From the NCBI RefSeq assembly GCF_050948175.1, contig NW_027490172.1, positions 372,001 through 436,000 on the forward strand: 64,000 nt of DNA, written 5' to 3'. Source of the DNA: Xylocopa sonorina. Its lineage: Eukaryota; Arthropoda; Insecta; Hymenoptera; Apidae. Position 1 is the stretch's first letter. Each line of letters starts with the position of its first letter. The translations under genes and the position numbers were made by a program. The notes under the pieces were generated by a model. That model was given only the letters and a program-made list of their open reading frames with translations. It ran no database searches and was not told the origin of the DNA. Shown here piece after piece: positions 12,127 to 26,717 of the stretch.

Positions 12127-15100
12127 ATAGCGTTTGCAGATGTCTACGTATCGAAGCAATAAAGTTCAAATGCTTCTAAAAACGAGATATTGCATCTCAT
12201 ATCTATGTTTCCTGATAAGATATAATATTCATTGCGAAGTGTAATGCATTCCTCGTCTACGATTCAAATGAATGTAAATGCGACACTTCCTTGCAAGGAA
12301 ATAGCGTTTGCAGATGTCTACGTATCGTAGCAATAGAGTTCTTTTGATTCTTAAAACGCGATATCGCATCTCATTTCTATGTTTCATGGTAAGATATAAT
12401 AAGATTTGCGAAGTACTGTGTATTCCTCGTCTACACTTCAAATGAATGTGAATGCGACACTACCTTGCAAGGAAATAGCGTTTGCAGATGTCTACGTATC
12501 GTAGCAATAGAGTTCTAATGCTTCTTAAAACGCGATATCGCATCTCATTTCTATGTTTCATAGTAAGATATAATATGATTTGCGAAGTGTTAGGTATTCC
12601 TCGTCCACACTTCAAATGAATGTAAATGCGACACTTCTTTGCTAGGAAATAGCGTTTGCAAATGTCTACCTATCGTAGCAATAGTGTTCTAATGCTTCTT
12701 AAAACGCGATATCGCATGTCATTTCTACGTTTCATGGTAAGATATAATATGATTTGCGAAGTGTCATGTATTTCTCGTCTACACTACAAATGAATGTAAA
12801 TGCGACACTTCCTTGCTAGGAAATAGCGTCTGCAGATGTCTAGGTATCGTAGCAATAGAGATCTAATGCTTCTTAAAACGCGATATCGCATCTCATTTCT
12901 ATGATTCATGGTAAGATATAATATGATTTACGAAGTGTTATGTATTCCTCGTCTACACTTCAAATGAATGTAAATGCGACACTTCCTTGCAAGGAAATAG
13001 CGATTGCAGATGTCTACGTCTCGTAGCAATAGAGTTCATATGATTTTTAAAACGAGATATTGCATCTCATATCTATGTTTCCTGATAAGATATAATATTC
13101 ATTGCGAAGTGTTATGCATTCCTCGTCTACGATTCAAATGAATGTAAATGCGACACTTCCTTGCAAGTAAATAGCGTTTGCAGATGTCTACGTCTCGTAG
13201 CAATAGAGTTCATATGTTCTTAAAACGCGATATCGCATCTCAATTCTATGTTTCATGGTAAGATATAACATGATTTGCGAAGTGTTATGTATTCCTTGTC
13301 TACACTTCAAATGAATGTGAATGCGATACTTCCTCGCCAGGAAATAGCGTCTGCAGATGTCTAGGTATCGTAGCAATAGAGTTCATATGTTCTTAAAACG
13401 CGATATCGCATCTCAATTCTATGTTTCATAGTAAGATATAACATGATTTGCGAAGTGTTATGTATTCCTTGTCTACACTTCAAATGAATGTGAATGCGAT
13501 ACTTCCTCGATAGGAAATAGCGTTTGCAGATGTCTACGTATCGTAGCAACAGCTTTCTAATGCTACTCAAAACGCGATATCGAATCTCATTTCTATGTTT
13601 CATGGTAAGATATAATATGATTTGCGACGTGTCATGTATTCCTCGTCTACACTACAAATGAATGTAAATGCGACACTTCCTTGCAAGGAAATAGCGTTTG
13701 CAGATGTCTACGTATCGAAGCAATAGTGTTCAAATGCTTCTTAAAACGCGATATCGCATCTCATCTCTATGTTTCATGGTAAGATATAATATGATTTGCG
13801 AAGTATCATGTATTCCTCGTCTACACTTCAAATGAATGTAAATGCGACTCTTCCTTGCAAGGAAATAGCGTTTGCAGATGTCCACGTGTCGAAGCAATAG
13901 AGTTCAAATGCTTCCTAAAACAAGATATCGCATCTTAATTCTATGTTTCATGATAGGATGTAATATTCATTGCGAAGTGTTATGTATTCCTCGCCTACAC
14001 TTCAAATGAATGTAAATGCGACACTACTTTGCAAGGAAATAGTGTCTGCAGATGTATACGTATCGAAGTAATAGAGTTCAAATGCATCTTAAAACGAGAT
14101 ATTGCATCTCATATCTATGTTTCCTGATAAGATATAATATTCATTGCGATGTGTTATGCATTCCTCGACTACGATTCAATTGAATGTAAATGCGACACTT
14201 CCTTGCGAGGAAATAGCGTTTGCAGATGTCTAGGTATCGTAGCAATAGAGTTCTTATGATTGTTAAAACGCGATATCGCATCTCATTTCTATGTTTCATG
14301 GTAAGATATAATATGATTTGCGAAGTATGATGTATTCCTCGTCTACACTTCAAATGAATGTAAATGCGACATTTCCTTGCTAGGATATAGCGTCTGCAGA
14401 TGTCTAGGTATCGTAGCAATAGAGTTCTAATGCTTCATAAAACGCGATATCGCATCTCAATTCTATGTTTCATGGTACGATATAATATGATTTGCGAAGT
14501 GTTATGTATTCCCCGTCTACGATTCAAATGAATGTAAATGCGACACTTCCTTGCAAGGAAATAGCGTTTGCAGATGTCTACGTATCGTAGCAATAGAGTT
14601 CAAATGCTTTTTAAAACGCGATATCGCATCTCATTTCTATGTTTCATGGTAAGATATAATATGATTTGCGAAGTGTTATGTATTCCTCGTCTACGATTCA
14701 AATGAATGTAAATGCGACACTCCCTTGCTAGGAAATAGCGATTGCAGAAGTCTACGTATCGTAGCAATAGTGTTCTAATGCTTCTTAAAACGCGATATCG
14801 CATGTCATTTCTCTGTTTCATGGTAAGATATAATATGATTTGCGAAGTGTCATGTATTCCTCGTCTACACTTCAAATGAATGTAAATGCGACACTTCCTT
14901 GCTAGGAAATAGCGTCTGCAGATGTCTAGGTATCGTAGCAATGGAGTTCTAAAACTTCTTAAAACGCGATGTCGCATCTCATTTCTATGTTTCATGGTAA
15001 GATGTAATATGATTTGCGAAGTGTTATGTATTCCTCGTCTACACTTCAAATGAATGTAAATGCGACACTTCTTTGCTATGAAATAGCGTCTGCAGATGTC

Positions 15101-16789
15101 TACCTATCGTAGCAATAGTGTTCTAATGCTTCTTAAAACACGATATCACATCTCACTTCTATGTTTCATGGTAAGATATAATATGATTTGCGAAGTATCA
15201 TGTATTCCTCGTTTACACTTCAAATGAATGTAAATGCGACACTACCTTGCAAGGGAATAGTGTCTGCAGATGTCTAGGTATCGTAGCAATAGAGTTCTAA
15301 TGCTTCTTAAAACGCGATATCGCATCTTATTTCTATGTTTCATGGTAAGATGTAATATTATTTGCGAAGTGTTATGTATTCCTCGCCTATACTTCAAATG
15401 AATGTAAATGCGAGACTTCTTTGCTAGGAAATAGCGTTTGCAAATGTCTACGTATCGTAGCAACAGCTTTCTAATGCTACTTAAAACGCCATATCGAATC
15501 TCATTTCTATGTTTCATGGTAAGATATAATATGATTTGCGAAGTGTCATGTATTCCTCGTCTACACTGCAAATGAATGTAAATGCGACACTTCCTTGCAA
15601 GGAAATAGCGTTTGCAGATGTCTACGTATTGAAGCAATAGTGTTCAAATGCTTCATAAACAAGATATCGCATCTCAATTCTATGTTTCATGATAAGATGT
15701 AATATTCATTGCGAAGTGTTATGTATTTCTCGCCTACACTTCAAATGAGTATAAATGCGACACTTCCCCGCTAGGAAATGGCGTTTGCAGATGTCTACCT
15801 ATCGTAGCAGTAGTGTTCTAATGCTTCTTAGAACGCGATGTCGCATCTCATTTCTATGTTTCATGGTAAGATATAATATGATTTGCGAAGTGTTATGTAT
15901 TCGTCGTCTACACTTCAAATGAATGTAAATGCGACACTTCCTTGCAAGGAAATAGCGTTTGCAGATGTCGACATATCGAAGCAATAGAGTTCAAATGTTT
16001 CTTAAAACGAGATATTGCATCTCATATCTATGGTTCATGATAAGATATAATATTCATTGCGAAGTGTTATGCATTCCTCGTCTACGATTCAAATGAATGT
16101 AAATGCGACACTTCCTTGCAAGGAAATAGCGTTTGCAGATGGCTACGTATCGTAGCAATAGAGTTCATATGATTCTTAGAACGCGATATCGCATCTCATT
16201 TCTACGTTTCATGGTAAGATATAATATGATTTGCGAAGTATTGTGTATTCCTCGTCTACACTTCAAATGAATGTGAATGCGACACTTCCTCGCTAGGAAA
16301 TGGCGTTTGCAGATGTCTACGTATCGTAGCAATATAGTTCAAATGCTTCTAAAAACAAGATATCGCATTTCATATCTATGTTTCATGATAAGATATAATA
16401 TTCATTGCAAAGTGTTATGCATTCCTCGTCTACGATTCAAATGAATGTAAATGCGACACTTCCTTGCAAGGAAATAGCGTTTGCAGATGTCTACGTATCG
16501 TAGCAATAGAGTTCCTATGATTCTTAGAACGCGATATCGCATCTCATTTCTATGTTTCATGGTAAGATATAAAATGATTTGCGAAGTATTGTGTATTCCT
16601 CGTCTACACTTCAAATGAATGTGAATGCGACACTTCCTCGCTAGGAAATGGCGTTTGCGGATGTCTACGTATCGTAGCAATAGATTTCTAATGCTTCTTA
16701 AAACGCGATATCGCATCTCATTTCTATGTTTCATGGTAAGATATAACATGATTTGCAAAGTGTTATGTATTACTCGTCTACACTTCAAA
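12127..16789 (+). repeat. Satellite segment, mixed A/B monomers, no long block duplication seen
   Basis: About 27 monomers of haplotypes A and B with many recombinant forms. One adjacent monomer pair near 13210-13555 is nearly identical at a 173-bp shift (both carry atatgttcttaaaacg, one base short). Besides monomers I see no other sequence here. Confidence 0.8.
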
Positions 16790-18528
16790 TGAATGTGAAT
16801 GCGATACTTCCTCGCTAGGAAATAGCGTTTGCAGATGTCTACGTATCGAAGCAATAGAGTTCAAATGCTTCCTAAAACGAGATATTGCATCTCATATCTA
16901 TGTTTCATGATAAGATATATTATTCATTGCGAAGTGTTATGCATTCCTCGTCTACTCTTCAAATGAATGTAAATGCGATACTTCCTCGCTAGGAAATAGC
17001 GTTTGCAGATGTCTACGTATCGTAGCAATAGCTTTCTAATGCTACTTAAAACGCCATATCGAATCTCATTTCTATGTTTCATGGTAAGATATAATATGAT
17101 TTGCGAAGTGTCATGTATTCCTCGTCTACACTACAAATGAATGTAAATGCGACACTTCCTTGCAAGGAAATAGCGTTTGCAGATGTCTACGTATCGAAGC
17201 AATATTGTTCAAATGCTTCATAAACAAGATATCGCATCTCAATTCTATGTTTCATGATAAGATGTAATATTCATTGCGAACTGTCATTTATTCCTCGTCT
17301 ACACTTCAAATGAATGTAAATGCGACACTTCCTTGCAAGGAAATAGCGTTTGCAGATGTCTACGTATCGAAGCAATAGAGTTCAAATGCTTCCTAAAACG
17401 AGATATTGCATCTCATATCTATGTTTCACGATAAGATATAATATTCATTGCGAAGTGTTATGCATTCCAGGTCTGCGATTCAAATGGATGTAAATGCGAC
17501 ACTTCCTTGCTAGGAAATAGCGTCTGCAGTTGTCTATGTATCGTAACAATAGTGTTCTAATGCTTCTTAAAACGCGATATCGCATCTCATTTCTATCTTT
17601 CATGGTAAGATATAATATGATTTGCGAAGTGTCATGTTTTACTCGTCTACACTTCAAATGAATGTAAATGCGACACTTCCTTGCTAGGAAATAGCGTCTG
17701 CAGATGTCTACCTATCGTAGCAATAGTGTTCTAATGCTTCTTAAAACGCGATATCGCACCTCATTTCTATGTTTCATGGTAAGATATAATATGATTTGCG
17801 AAGTGTTATGTATTCCTCGTCTACACTTCAAATGAATGTAAATGCGACACTTCCTTGCAAGGAAATAGCGATTGCAGATGTCTACGTATCGTAGCAATAG
17901 AGTTCATATGATACTTAAAACGCGATATCGCATCTCATTTCTATGTTTCATGGTGAGATATAACATGATTTGCGAAGTGTTATGTATTACTCGTCTACAC
18001 TTCAAATGAATGTGAATGCGATACTTCCACGCTAGGAAATAGCGTTTGCAGATGTCTACGTATCGTAGCAACAGCTTTCTAATGCTACTCAAAACGCGAT
18101 ATCGAATCTCATTTCTATGTTTCATGGTAAGATATAATATGATTTGCGACGTGTCATGTATTCCTCGTCTACACTACAAATGAATGTAAATGCGACACTT
18201 CCTTGCAAGGAAATAGCGTTTGCAGATGTCTACGTATCGAAGCAATAGAGTTCAAACGCTTCTTAAAACGCGATATCGCATCTCATCTCAATGTTTCATG
18301 GTAAGATATAATATGATTTGCGAAGTATCATGTATTCCTCGTCTACACTCCAAATGAATGTAAATGCGACTCTTCCTTGCAAGGAAATAGCGTTTGCAGA
18401 TGTCTACGTATCGAAGCAATAGAGTTCAAATGCTTCCTAAAACGAGATATTGCATCTCATATCTATCTTTCATGATAAGATATAATATTCATTGCGAAGT
18501 GTTATGCATTCCTCGTCTACGATTCAAA
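16790..18528 (+). repeat. 10-mer higher-order repeat, copy 1
   Basis: A tandem duplication with a 1739-bp period (10 x 174 minus 1; the short monomer carries cttcataaacaag). Shared rare marks include ccaggtctgcg, cagttgtctatg, gtaacaatag, atggtgagat and caacagctttc. Differences from copy 2 are sparse: gttttactcg against gtattactcg, and ttccacgctagg against ttcctcgctagg. Confidence 0.9.
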
Positions 18529-20259
18529 TGAATGTGAATGCGATACATCCTCGCTAGGAAATAGCGTTTGCAGATGTCTACGTATCGAAGCAATAGAGTT
18601 CAAATGCTTCCTAAAACGAGATATTGCATCTCATATCTATGTTTCATGATAAGATATAATATTCATTGCGAAGTGTTATGCATTCCTCGTCTACTCTTCA
18701 AATGAATGTAAATGCGATACTTCCTCGCTAGGAAATAGCGTTTGCAGATGTCTACGTATCGTAGCAATAGCTTTCTAATGCTACTTAAAACGCCATATCG
18801 AATCTCATTTCTATGTTTCATGGTAAGATATAATATGATTTGCGAAGTGTCATGTATTCCTCGTCTACACTACAAATGAATGTAAATGCGACACTTCCTT
18901 GCAAGGAAATAGCGTTTGCAGATGTCTACGTATCGAAGCAATATTGTTCAAATGCTTCATAAACAAGATATCGCATCTCAATTCTATGTTTCATGATAAG
19001 ATGTAATATTCATTGCGAACTGTCATGTATTCCTCGTCTACAATACAAGTGAATGTAAATGCGACACTTCCTTGCAAGGAAATAGCGTTTGCAGATGTCT
19101 ACGTATCGAAGCAATAGAGTTCAAATGCTTCCTAAAACGAGATATTGCATCTCATATCTATGTTTCATGATAAGATATAATATTCATTGCGAAGTGTTAT
19201 GCATTCCAGGTCTGCGATTCAAATGGATGTAAATGCGACACTTCCTTGCTAGGAAATAGCGTCTGCAGTTGTCTATGTATCGTAACAATAGTGTTCTAAT
19301 GCTTCTTAAAACGCGATATCGCATCTCAATTCTATCTTTCATGGTAAGATATAATATGATTTGCGAAGTGTCATGTATTACTCGTCTACACTTCAAATGA
19401 ATGTAAATGCGACACTTCCTTGCTAGGAAATAGCGTCTGCAGATGTCTACCTATCGTAGCAATAGTGTTCTAATGCTTCTTAAAACGCGATATCGCACCT
19501 CATTTCTATGCTTCATGGTAAGATATAATATGATTTGCGAAGTGTTATGTATTCCTCGTCTACACTTCAAATGAATGTAAATGCGACACTTCCTTGCAAG
19601 GAAATAGCGATTGCAGATGTCTACGTATCGTAGCAATAGAGTTCATATGATACTTAAAACGCGATATCGCATCTCATTTCTATGTTTCATGGTGAGATAT
19701 AACATGATTTGCGAAGTGTTATGTATTACTCGTCTACACTTCAAATGAATGTGAATGCGATACTTCCTCGCTAGGAAATAGCGTTTGCAGATGTCTACGT
19801 ATCGTAGCAACAGCTTTCTAATGCTACTCAAAACGCGATATCGAATCTCATTTCTATGTTTCATGGTAAGATATAATATGATTTGCGACGTGTCATGTAT
19901 TCCTCGTCTACACTACAAATGAATGTAAATGCGACACTTCCTTGCAAGGAAATAGCGTTTGCAGATGTCTACGTATCGAAGCAATAGAGTTCAAACGCTT
20001 CTTAAAACGCGATATCGCATCTCATCTCTATGTTTCATGGTAAGATATAATATGATTTGCGAAGTATCATGTATTCCTCGTCTACACTCCAAATGAATGT
20101 AAATGCGACTCTTCCTTGCAAGGAAATAGCGTTTGCAGATGTCTAGGTATCGAAGCAATAGAGTTCAAATGCTTCCTAAAACGAGATATTGCATCTCATA
20201 TCTATGTTTCATGATAAGATATAATATTCATTGCGAAGTGTTATGCATTCCTCGTCTAC
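18529..20259 (+). repeat. 10-mer higher-order repeat, copy 2
   Basis: This is the direct continuation of the 1739-bp unit, abutting copy 1 with no spacer. The match ends near 20259, where actattcaaatgg replaces acgattcaaatg. Identity is high but not perfect, so the duplication is recent yet older than the 17-mer at 3-9 kb. Confidence 0.9.
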
Positions 20260-23200
20260 TATTCAAATGGATGTAAATGCGACTCTTCCTTGCAAGGAAA
20301 TAGCGTTTTCAGATGTCTACGTATCGAAGCAATAGAGTTCAAATGCTTCCTAAAACGAGATATTGCATCTCATATCTATCTTTCATGATAAGATATAATA
20401 TTCATTGCGAAGTGTTATGCATTCCTCGTCTACGATTCAAATGGATGTAAATGCGACACTTCCTTGCTAGGAATTAGCGTTTCCAGATGTCTACGTATCG
20501 AAGCAATACAGTTCAAATGCTTCTTAAAACGAGATATTCAATCTCATATCTATGTTTCCTGATAAGATATAATATTCATTGCGAAGTGTTATGCATTCCT
20601 CGTCTACACTTCAAATGAATGTGAATGCGAAACTTCCTCGCTAGGAAATAGCGTTTGCAGATGTCTACGTATCGTAGCAATAGCTTTCTAATGCTACTTA
20701 AAACGCGATATCGAATCTCAATTCTATGTTTCATGATAAGATGTAATATGATTTGCGAAGTATCATGTATTCCTCGTCTACACTTCAAATGAATGTGAAT
20801 GCGAAACTTCCTCGCTAGGAAATAGCGTTTGCAGATGTCTACGTATCGTAGGAATAGCTTTCTAATGCTACTTAAAACGCGATATCGAATCTCATTTCTA
20901 TGTTTCATGATAAGATGTAATATTCATTGCGAGGTGTTATGTATTCTTCGTCTACACTTCAAATGAATGTAAATGCGACTCTCCCTTGCAAGGAAATAGC
21001 GTTTGCAGATGACTACGTATCGAAGCAATAGAGTTCAAATGCTTCCTAAAACGAGATATTGCATCTCATATCTATGCTTCATGATAAGATATAATATTCA
21101 TTGCGAAGTGTTATGTATTCTTCGTCTACACTTCAAATGAATGTAAATGCGACTCTCCCTTGCAAGGAAATAGCGTTTGCAGATGACTACGTATCGTAGC
21201 AATAGAGTTCTAATGCTTCTTAAAACGCGATATCGCATTTCATTTCTATGTTTCATGGTAAGATATAATATGATTTGCGAAGTGTTATGTATTCCTCGTC
21301 TACACTTCTAATGAATGTAAATGCGACACTTCCTTGCAAGGAAATAGCGATTGCAGATGTCTACGTATCGTAGCATTAGGGTTCATATGATTCTTAAAAC
21401 GCGGATATCGCATCTCATTTCTATATTTCATGGTAAGATATAACATGATTTGCGAAGTGTTATGTATTCCTCGTCTACACTTCAAATGAATGTGAATGCG
21501 ATACTTCCTCGCTAGGAAATAGTGTTTGCAGATGTCTACGTATCGTAGCAATAGCTCTCTAATGCTTCTTAAAACGCGATATCGAATCTCATTTCTATGT
21601 TTCATGGTAAGATATAATATGATTTGCAAAGCGTCATGTATTCCTCGTCTACACTTCAAATGAATGTAAATGCGACACTTCCTTGCAAGGAAATAGCATT
21701 TGCAGATGACTACGTATCGAAGCAATAGTGTTCTAATGCTTCTTAAAACGCGATATCGCATCTCATATCTATGTTTCATGATAAGATGTAATATTCATTG
21801 CGAAGTGCTATGCATTCCTCGTCTACGATTCAAATGAACGTAAATGCGACACTTCCTTGCTAGGAAATAGCGTCTGCAGATGTCTACGTATCGTAGCAAT
21901 AGAGTTCATATGATTCTTAAAACGCGATATCGCATCTCATTTCTATGTTTCATGGTAAGATATAACATGATTTGCGAACTGTCATGTATTACTCGTCTAC
22001 ACTTCAAATGAATGTGAATGCGACACTTCTTTGCTAGGAAATAGCGTTTGCAAATGCCAACCTATCGTAGCAATTGTGTTCTAATGCTTCTTAAAACGCG
22101 ATATCGCATCTCATTTCTATGTTTCATGGTAAGATATAATATGATTTGCGAAGCGTCATGGATTCCTCATCTACTCTTCAAATGAATGTAAATGCGACAC
22201 TTCCTTGCTAGGAAATAGCGTTTGCAGATGTCTACGTATCGTAGCAATAGCTTTCTAATGCTTCTTAAAACGCGATATCGCATCTCATATCTATGTTTCA
22301 TGATAAGATGTAATATTCATTGCGAAGTGTTATGCATTCCTCGCCTACGATTCAAATGAATGTAAATGCGACACTTCTTTGCTAGGAAATAGCGTTTGCA
22401 AATGTCTACCTATCGTAGCAATAGTGTTCTAATGCTTCTTAAAACGAGATATTGCATCTCATATCTATGTTTCATGATAAGATATAATATTCATTGCGAA
22501 GTGCTATGCATTCCTCGTCTACGATTCAAATGAACGTAAATGCGACACTTCCTTGCAAGGAAATAGCGTCTGCAGATGTCTACGTATCGTAGCAATAGAT
22601 TTCTAATGCTTCTTAAAACGCGATATCGCATCTCGTTTCTATGTTTCATGGTAAGATATAATATGATTTGCGAAGTATCATGTATTCCTCGTCTGCACTT
22701 CAAAAGAATGTAAATGCGACACTTCCTTGCTAGGAAATAGCGTCTGCAGATGTCTAGGTATCGTAGCAATAGAGTTCTAATGCTTCTTCAAACGCGATAT
22801 CGCATCTCATTTCTATGTTTCATGGTAAGATATAATATGATTTGCGAAGTGTTATGTATTCCTCGTCTACACTTCAAATGAATGTAAATGCGACACATCC
22901 TTGCAAGGTAATAGCGATTGCAGATGTCTACGTATCGTAGCAATAGAGTTCATATGATTCTTAAAACGCGATATCGCATCTCATTTCTATGTTTCATGGT
23001 AAGATATAACATGATTTGCGAAGTTTTATGTATTCCTCGTCTACACTTCAAATGAATGTGAATGCGATACATCCTCGCTAGGACATAGCGTTTGCAGATG
23101 TCTACGTATCGTAGCAATAGATTTCTAATGCTTCTTAAAACGCGATATCGCATCCCATTTCTATGTTTCATGGTAAGATATAATATGATTTGCGATGTGT

Positions 23201-25151
23201 CATGTATTCCTCGTCTACAATTCAAATGAATGTTAATGCGACACTTCCTTGCTCGGAAATAGCGTCTGCAGATGTCTAGGTATCGTAGCAATAGTGTTCT
23301 AATGCTTCTTAAAACGCGATATCGCATCTCATTTCTATGTTTCATGGTAAGATATAATACGATTTGCGAAGTGTTGTGTACTCCTCGCCAACACTTCAAA
23401 TGAATGTAAATGCGACACTTCCTTGCAAGGATATAGGGTTTGCATATATCTACTTATCGAAGCAATAGAGTTCAAATGCTTCTTAAAACGCGATATCGCA
23501 TCTCATTTCTATGTTTCATGGTAAGATATAATATTCATTGCGAAGTGTTATGCATTCCTCGTCTACGATTCAAATGAACGTAAATGCGACACTTCCTTGC
23601 AAGGAAATAGCGTCTGCAGATGTCTACGTATCGTAGCAATAGATTTCTAATGCTTCTTAAAACGCGATATCGCATCTCATTTCTATGTTTCATGGTAAGA
23701 TATAATATGATTTGCGAAGCGTCATGGATTCCTCGTCTACTCTTCAAATGAATGTAAATGCGACACTTCCTTGCTAGGAAATAGCGTTTGCAGATGTCTA
23801 CGTATTGTAGCAATAGCTTTCTAATGCTTCTTAAAACTCGATATCGAATCTCATTTCTATGTTTCATGGTAAGATATAATATTCATTACGAAGTGTTATG
23901 CATTCCTCGTCTACGATTCAAATGAATGTAAATGCGACACTTCTTTGCTAGGAAATAGCGTTTGCAAATGTCTACCTATCGTAGCAGTGGTGTTCTAATG
24001 CTTCTTAAAACGAGATATTGCATCTCATATCTACGTTTCATGATAAGATGTAATATTCATTGCGAAGTGTTATGCATTCCTCGTCTACGATTCAAATGAA
24101 CGTAAATGCGACACTTCCTTGCTAGGAAATAGCGTTTGCAGAGTCTACGTATAGAAGCAATGGAGTTCATATGATTCTAAAAGCGCGATATCGCATCACA
24201 TTTCTATGTTTCATGGTATGATATAATATGATTTGCGAAGTGTCATGTATTCCACGTCTACACTTCAAATGAATGTAAATGCGACACTACCTTGCAAGGA
24301 AATAGCGTTTGCAGATGTCTACGTATCGTAGCAATAGATTTCTAATGCTTCTTAAAACGCGATATCGCATCTCATTTCTATGTTTCATGGTAAGATATAA
24401 TATGATTTGCGATGTGTCATGTATTCCTCGTCTACACTTCAAATGAATGTTAATGCAACACTTCCTTGCTAGGAAATAGCGTCTGCAGATGTCTAGGTAT
24501 CGTAGCAATAGTGTTCTAATGCTTCTTAAAAGGCGATATCGCATCTCATTTCTATTTTTCATGGTAAGATATAATATGATTTGCGAAGTGTTATGTATTC
24601 CTCACCTACACTTCAAATGAATGTAAATGCGACACTTCCTTGCAAGGATATAGCGTTTGCAGATGTCTACGTATCGTAGCAATAGAGTTCATATGATTCT
24701 TAAAACGCGATATCGCATCTCATTGTATGTTTCATGGTAAGATATAACGTGATTTGCGAAGTGTTATGTATTCCTCGTCTACACTTCAAATGAATGTGAA
24801 TGCGATACTTCCTCGCTAGGAAATAGCGTTTGCAGATGACTACATATTGTAGCAACAACTTTCTAATGCTTCTTAAAACGCGTTATCGAATCTCATTTCT
24901 ATGCTTCATGGTAAGATATAATATGATTTGCGAAGTGTCATGTATTCCTCGTCTACACTTCAAATGAATGTAAATGCGACACTTCCTTGCAAGGAAATAG
25001 CGTTTGCAGATGTCTACGTATCGTAGGGATGGAGTTCTAATGCTTCTTAAAACGTGACATCGCATCTCATTTCTATGTTTCATGGTAAGATATAATATGA
25101 CTTGCGAAGTGTTATGTAGTCCTCGTCTACACTTCGAATGAATGTAAATGC
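20260..25151 (+). repeat. Satellite segment with local monomer doublets
   Basis: Monomers of types A and B. Two adjacent doublets are visible: the piece near 20601-20730 recurs at 20775-20904 (shared gcgaaacttcctcgc and tagctttctaatgctac), and the piece near 20940-21010 recurs at 21114-21184 (shared attcttcg and actctccc). Indels include gcggatatcg (+1, near 21402) and tctcattgtatg (-1, near 24719). Nothing but satellite is present. Confidence 0.8.
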
Positions 25152-26061
25152 GACACTTCCTTGCTAGGAAATAGCGTTTGCAGATGTCTACCTATCGTTG
25201 CAATAGAGTTCTAATGCTTCTTAAACCGCGATATCGCATTTCATTTCTATGTTCAATGGTAAGATATAATATGACTGGCGAAGTGTTATGTATTCCTCGT
25301 CTACACTTCAAATGAATATAAATGCGACACTTCCATGCAAGGAAATAGCGTTTGCAGATGTCTACGTATCGAAGCGATAGAGTTCATATGCTTCTTAAAA
25401 CGAGATATTGCATCTCATATCTATGTTTCATGGTAAGAAATAATATTCATTGCGAAGTGTTATGTAGTCCTCGTCTACACTTCTAATAAATGTAAATGCG
25501 ACACATCCTTGATTGGAAATAGCGTTTGCAGATGTCTACGTATCGTAGGGATGGAGTTGTAATGCTTCTTAAAACGCGATATTGCATCTCATTTCTATGT
25601 TTCATGGTAAGATATAATATGACACGCGAAGTGTTATGTAGTCCTCGTCTACACTTCAAATGAATGTAAATGCGACACTTCCTTGCTAGGAAATAGCGTT
25701 TGCAGATGTCTACGTATCGTAGGGATGGAGTTCTAATGCTTCTTAAAACGTGATGTCGCATCTCATTTCTATGTTTTATGATAAGATGTAATAATCATTG
25801 CGAAGTGTTATGTATTCCTCGTCTACATTTCAAATGAATGTAAATGCGACACTTCCTTTCTAGGAAATAGCGTTTGCAGATGTTTACGTATCGTAAGGAT
25901 GGAGTTCTAATGCTTCTTAAAACGCGATATCGTATCTCAATTCTATGTTGCATGATAAGATATAATATTCGTTGTAAAGTGTTATGTATACCTCGTATTC
26001 TCTTCAGAAGAATGTAAATACGACACTTCCTTGCAAGGAAATAGCGTTTGCAGATGTCTAC
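25152..26061 (+). repeat. Higher-order block at 1566-bp offset, copy 1
   Basis: This block of about five monomers is repeated at 26718-27627, offset 9 x 174. Shared rare marks are gttcaatggtaag, ccatgcaagg, ccttgattgg, gacacgcgaag and taatcattgcg. It lies at the left edge of the right-hand domain, where tgtagtcctcg first becomes common. Confidence 0.82.
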
Positions 26062-26717
26062 GTATCGTAGCAATAGAGTTCTTATGCTTCTTAAAACGCG
26101 ATATTGCATCTCTTTTCTATGTTTCATGGTAAGATATAATATGATTGGCGAAGTGTTATGTAGTCCTCGTCTACACTTCAAGTGAATGTAAGTGCGACAC
26201 TTCCTTGCTAGGAAATAGCGTTTGCAGATGTCTACCTATCGTTGCAAAGGAGTTCTAATGCTTCTTAAAACGAGATATCGCATCTCATTTCTATGTTTCA
26301 TGATAAGATGTAATATTCATTGCGAAATGTTATGTATTCCTCGTCTACACTATAAATGAATGTAAATGCGACGCTTCCTTGCTAGGAAATAGCGTTTGCA
26401 GATGTCTACGTATCGTAGCAATAGAGTTCTAATGCTTCTTAAAACGCGATTCCGCATCTCATTTCTATGTTACATGGTAAGATATAATATGATTTTCTAA
26501 GTGTTATGTAGTCCTCGTCTACACTTCAAATAAATGTAAATGCGACACATCCTTGCTAGGAAATAGCGTTTGCAGATGTCTACGTATCGTAGGGATGGAG
26601 TTCTAATGCTTCTTAAAACGTGATGTCGCATCTCATTTCTATGTTTCATGGTAAGATATAATATGATTGGCGAAGTGTTATGTTGTCCTCGTCTACACTT
26701 CAAATGAATGTAAGTGC

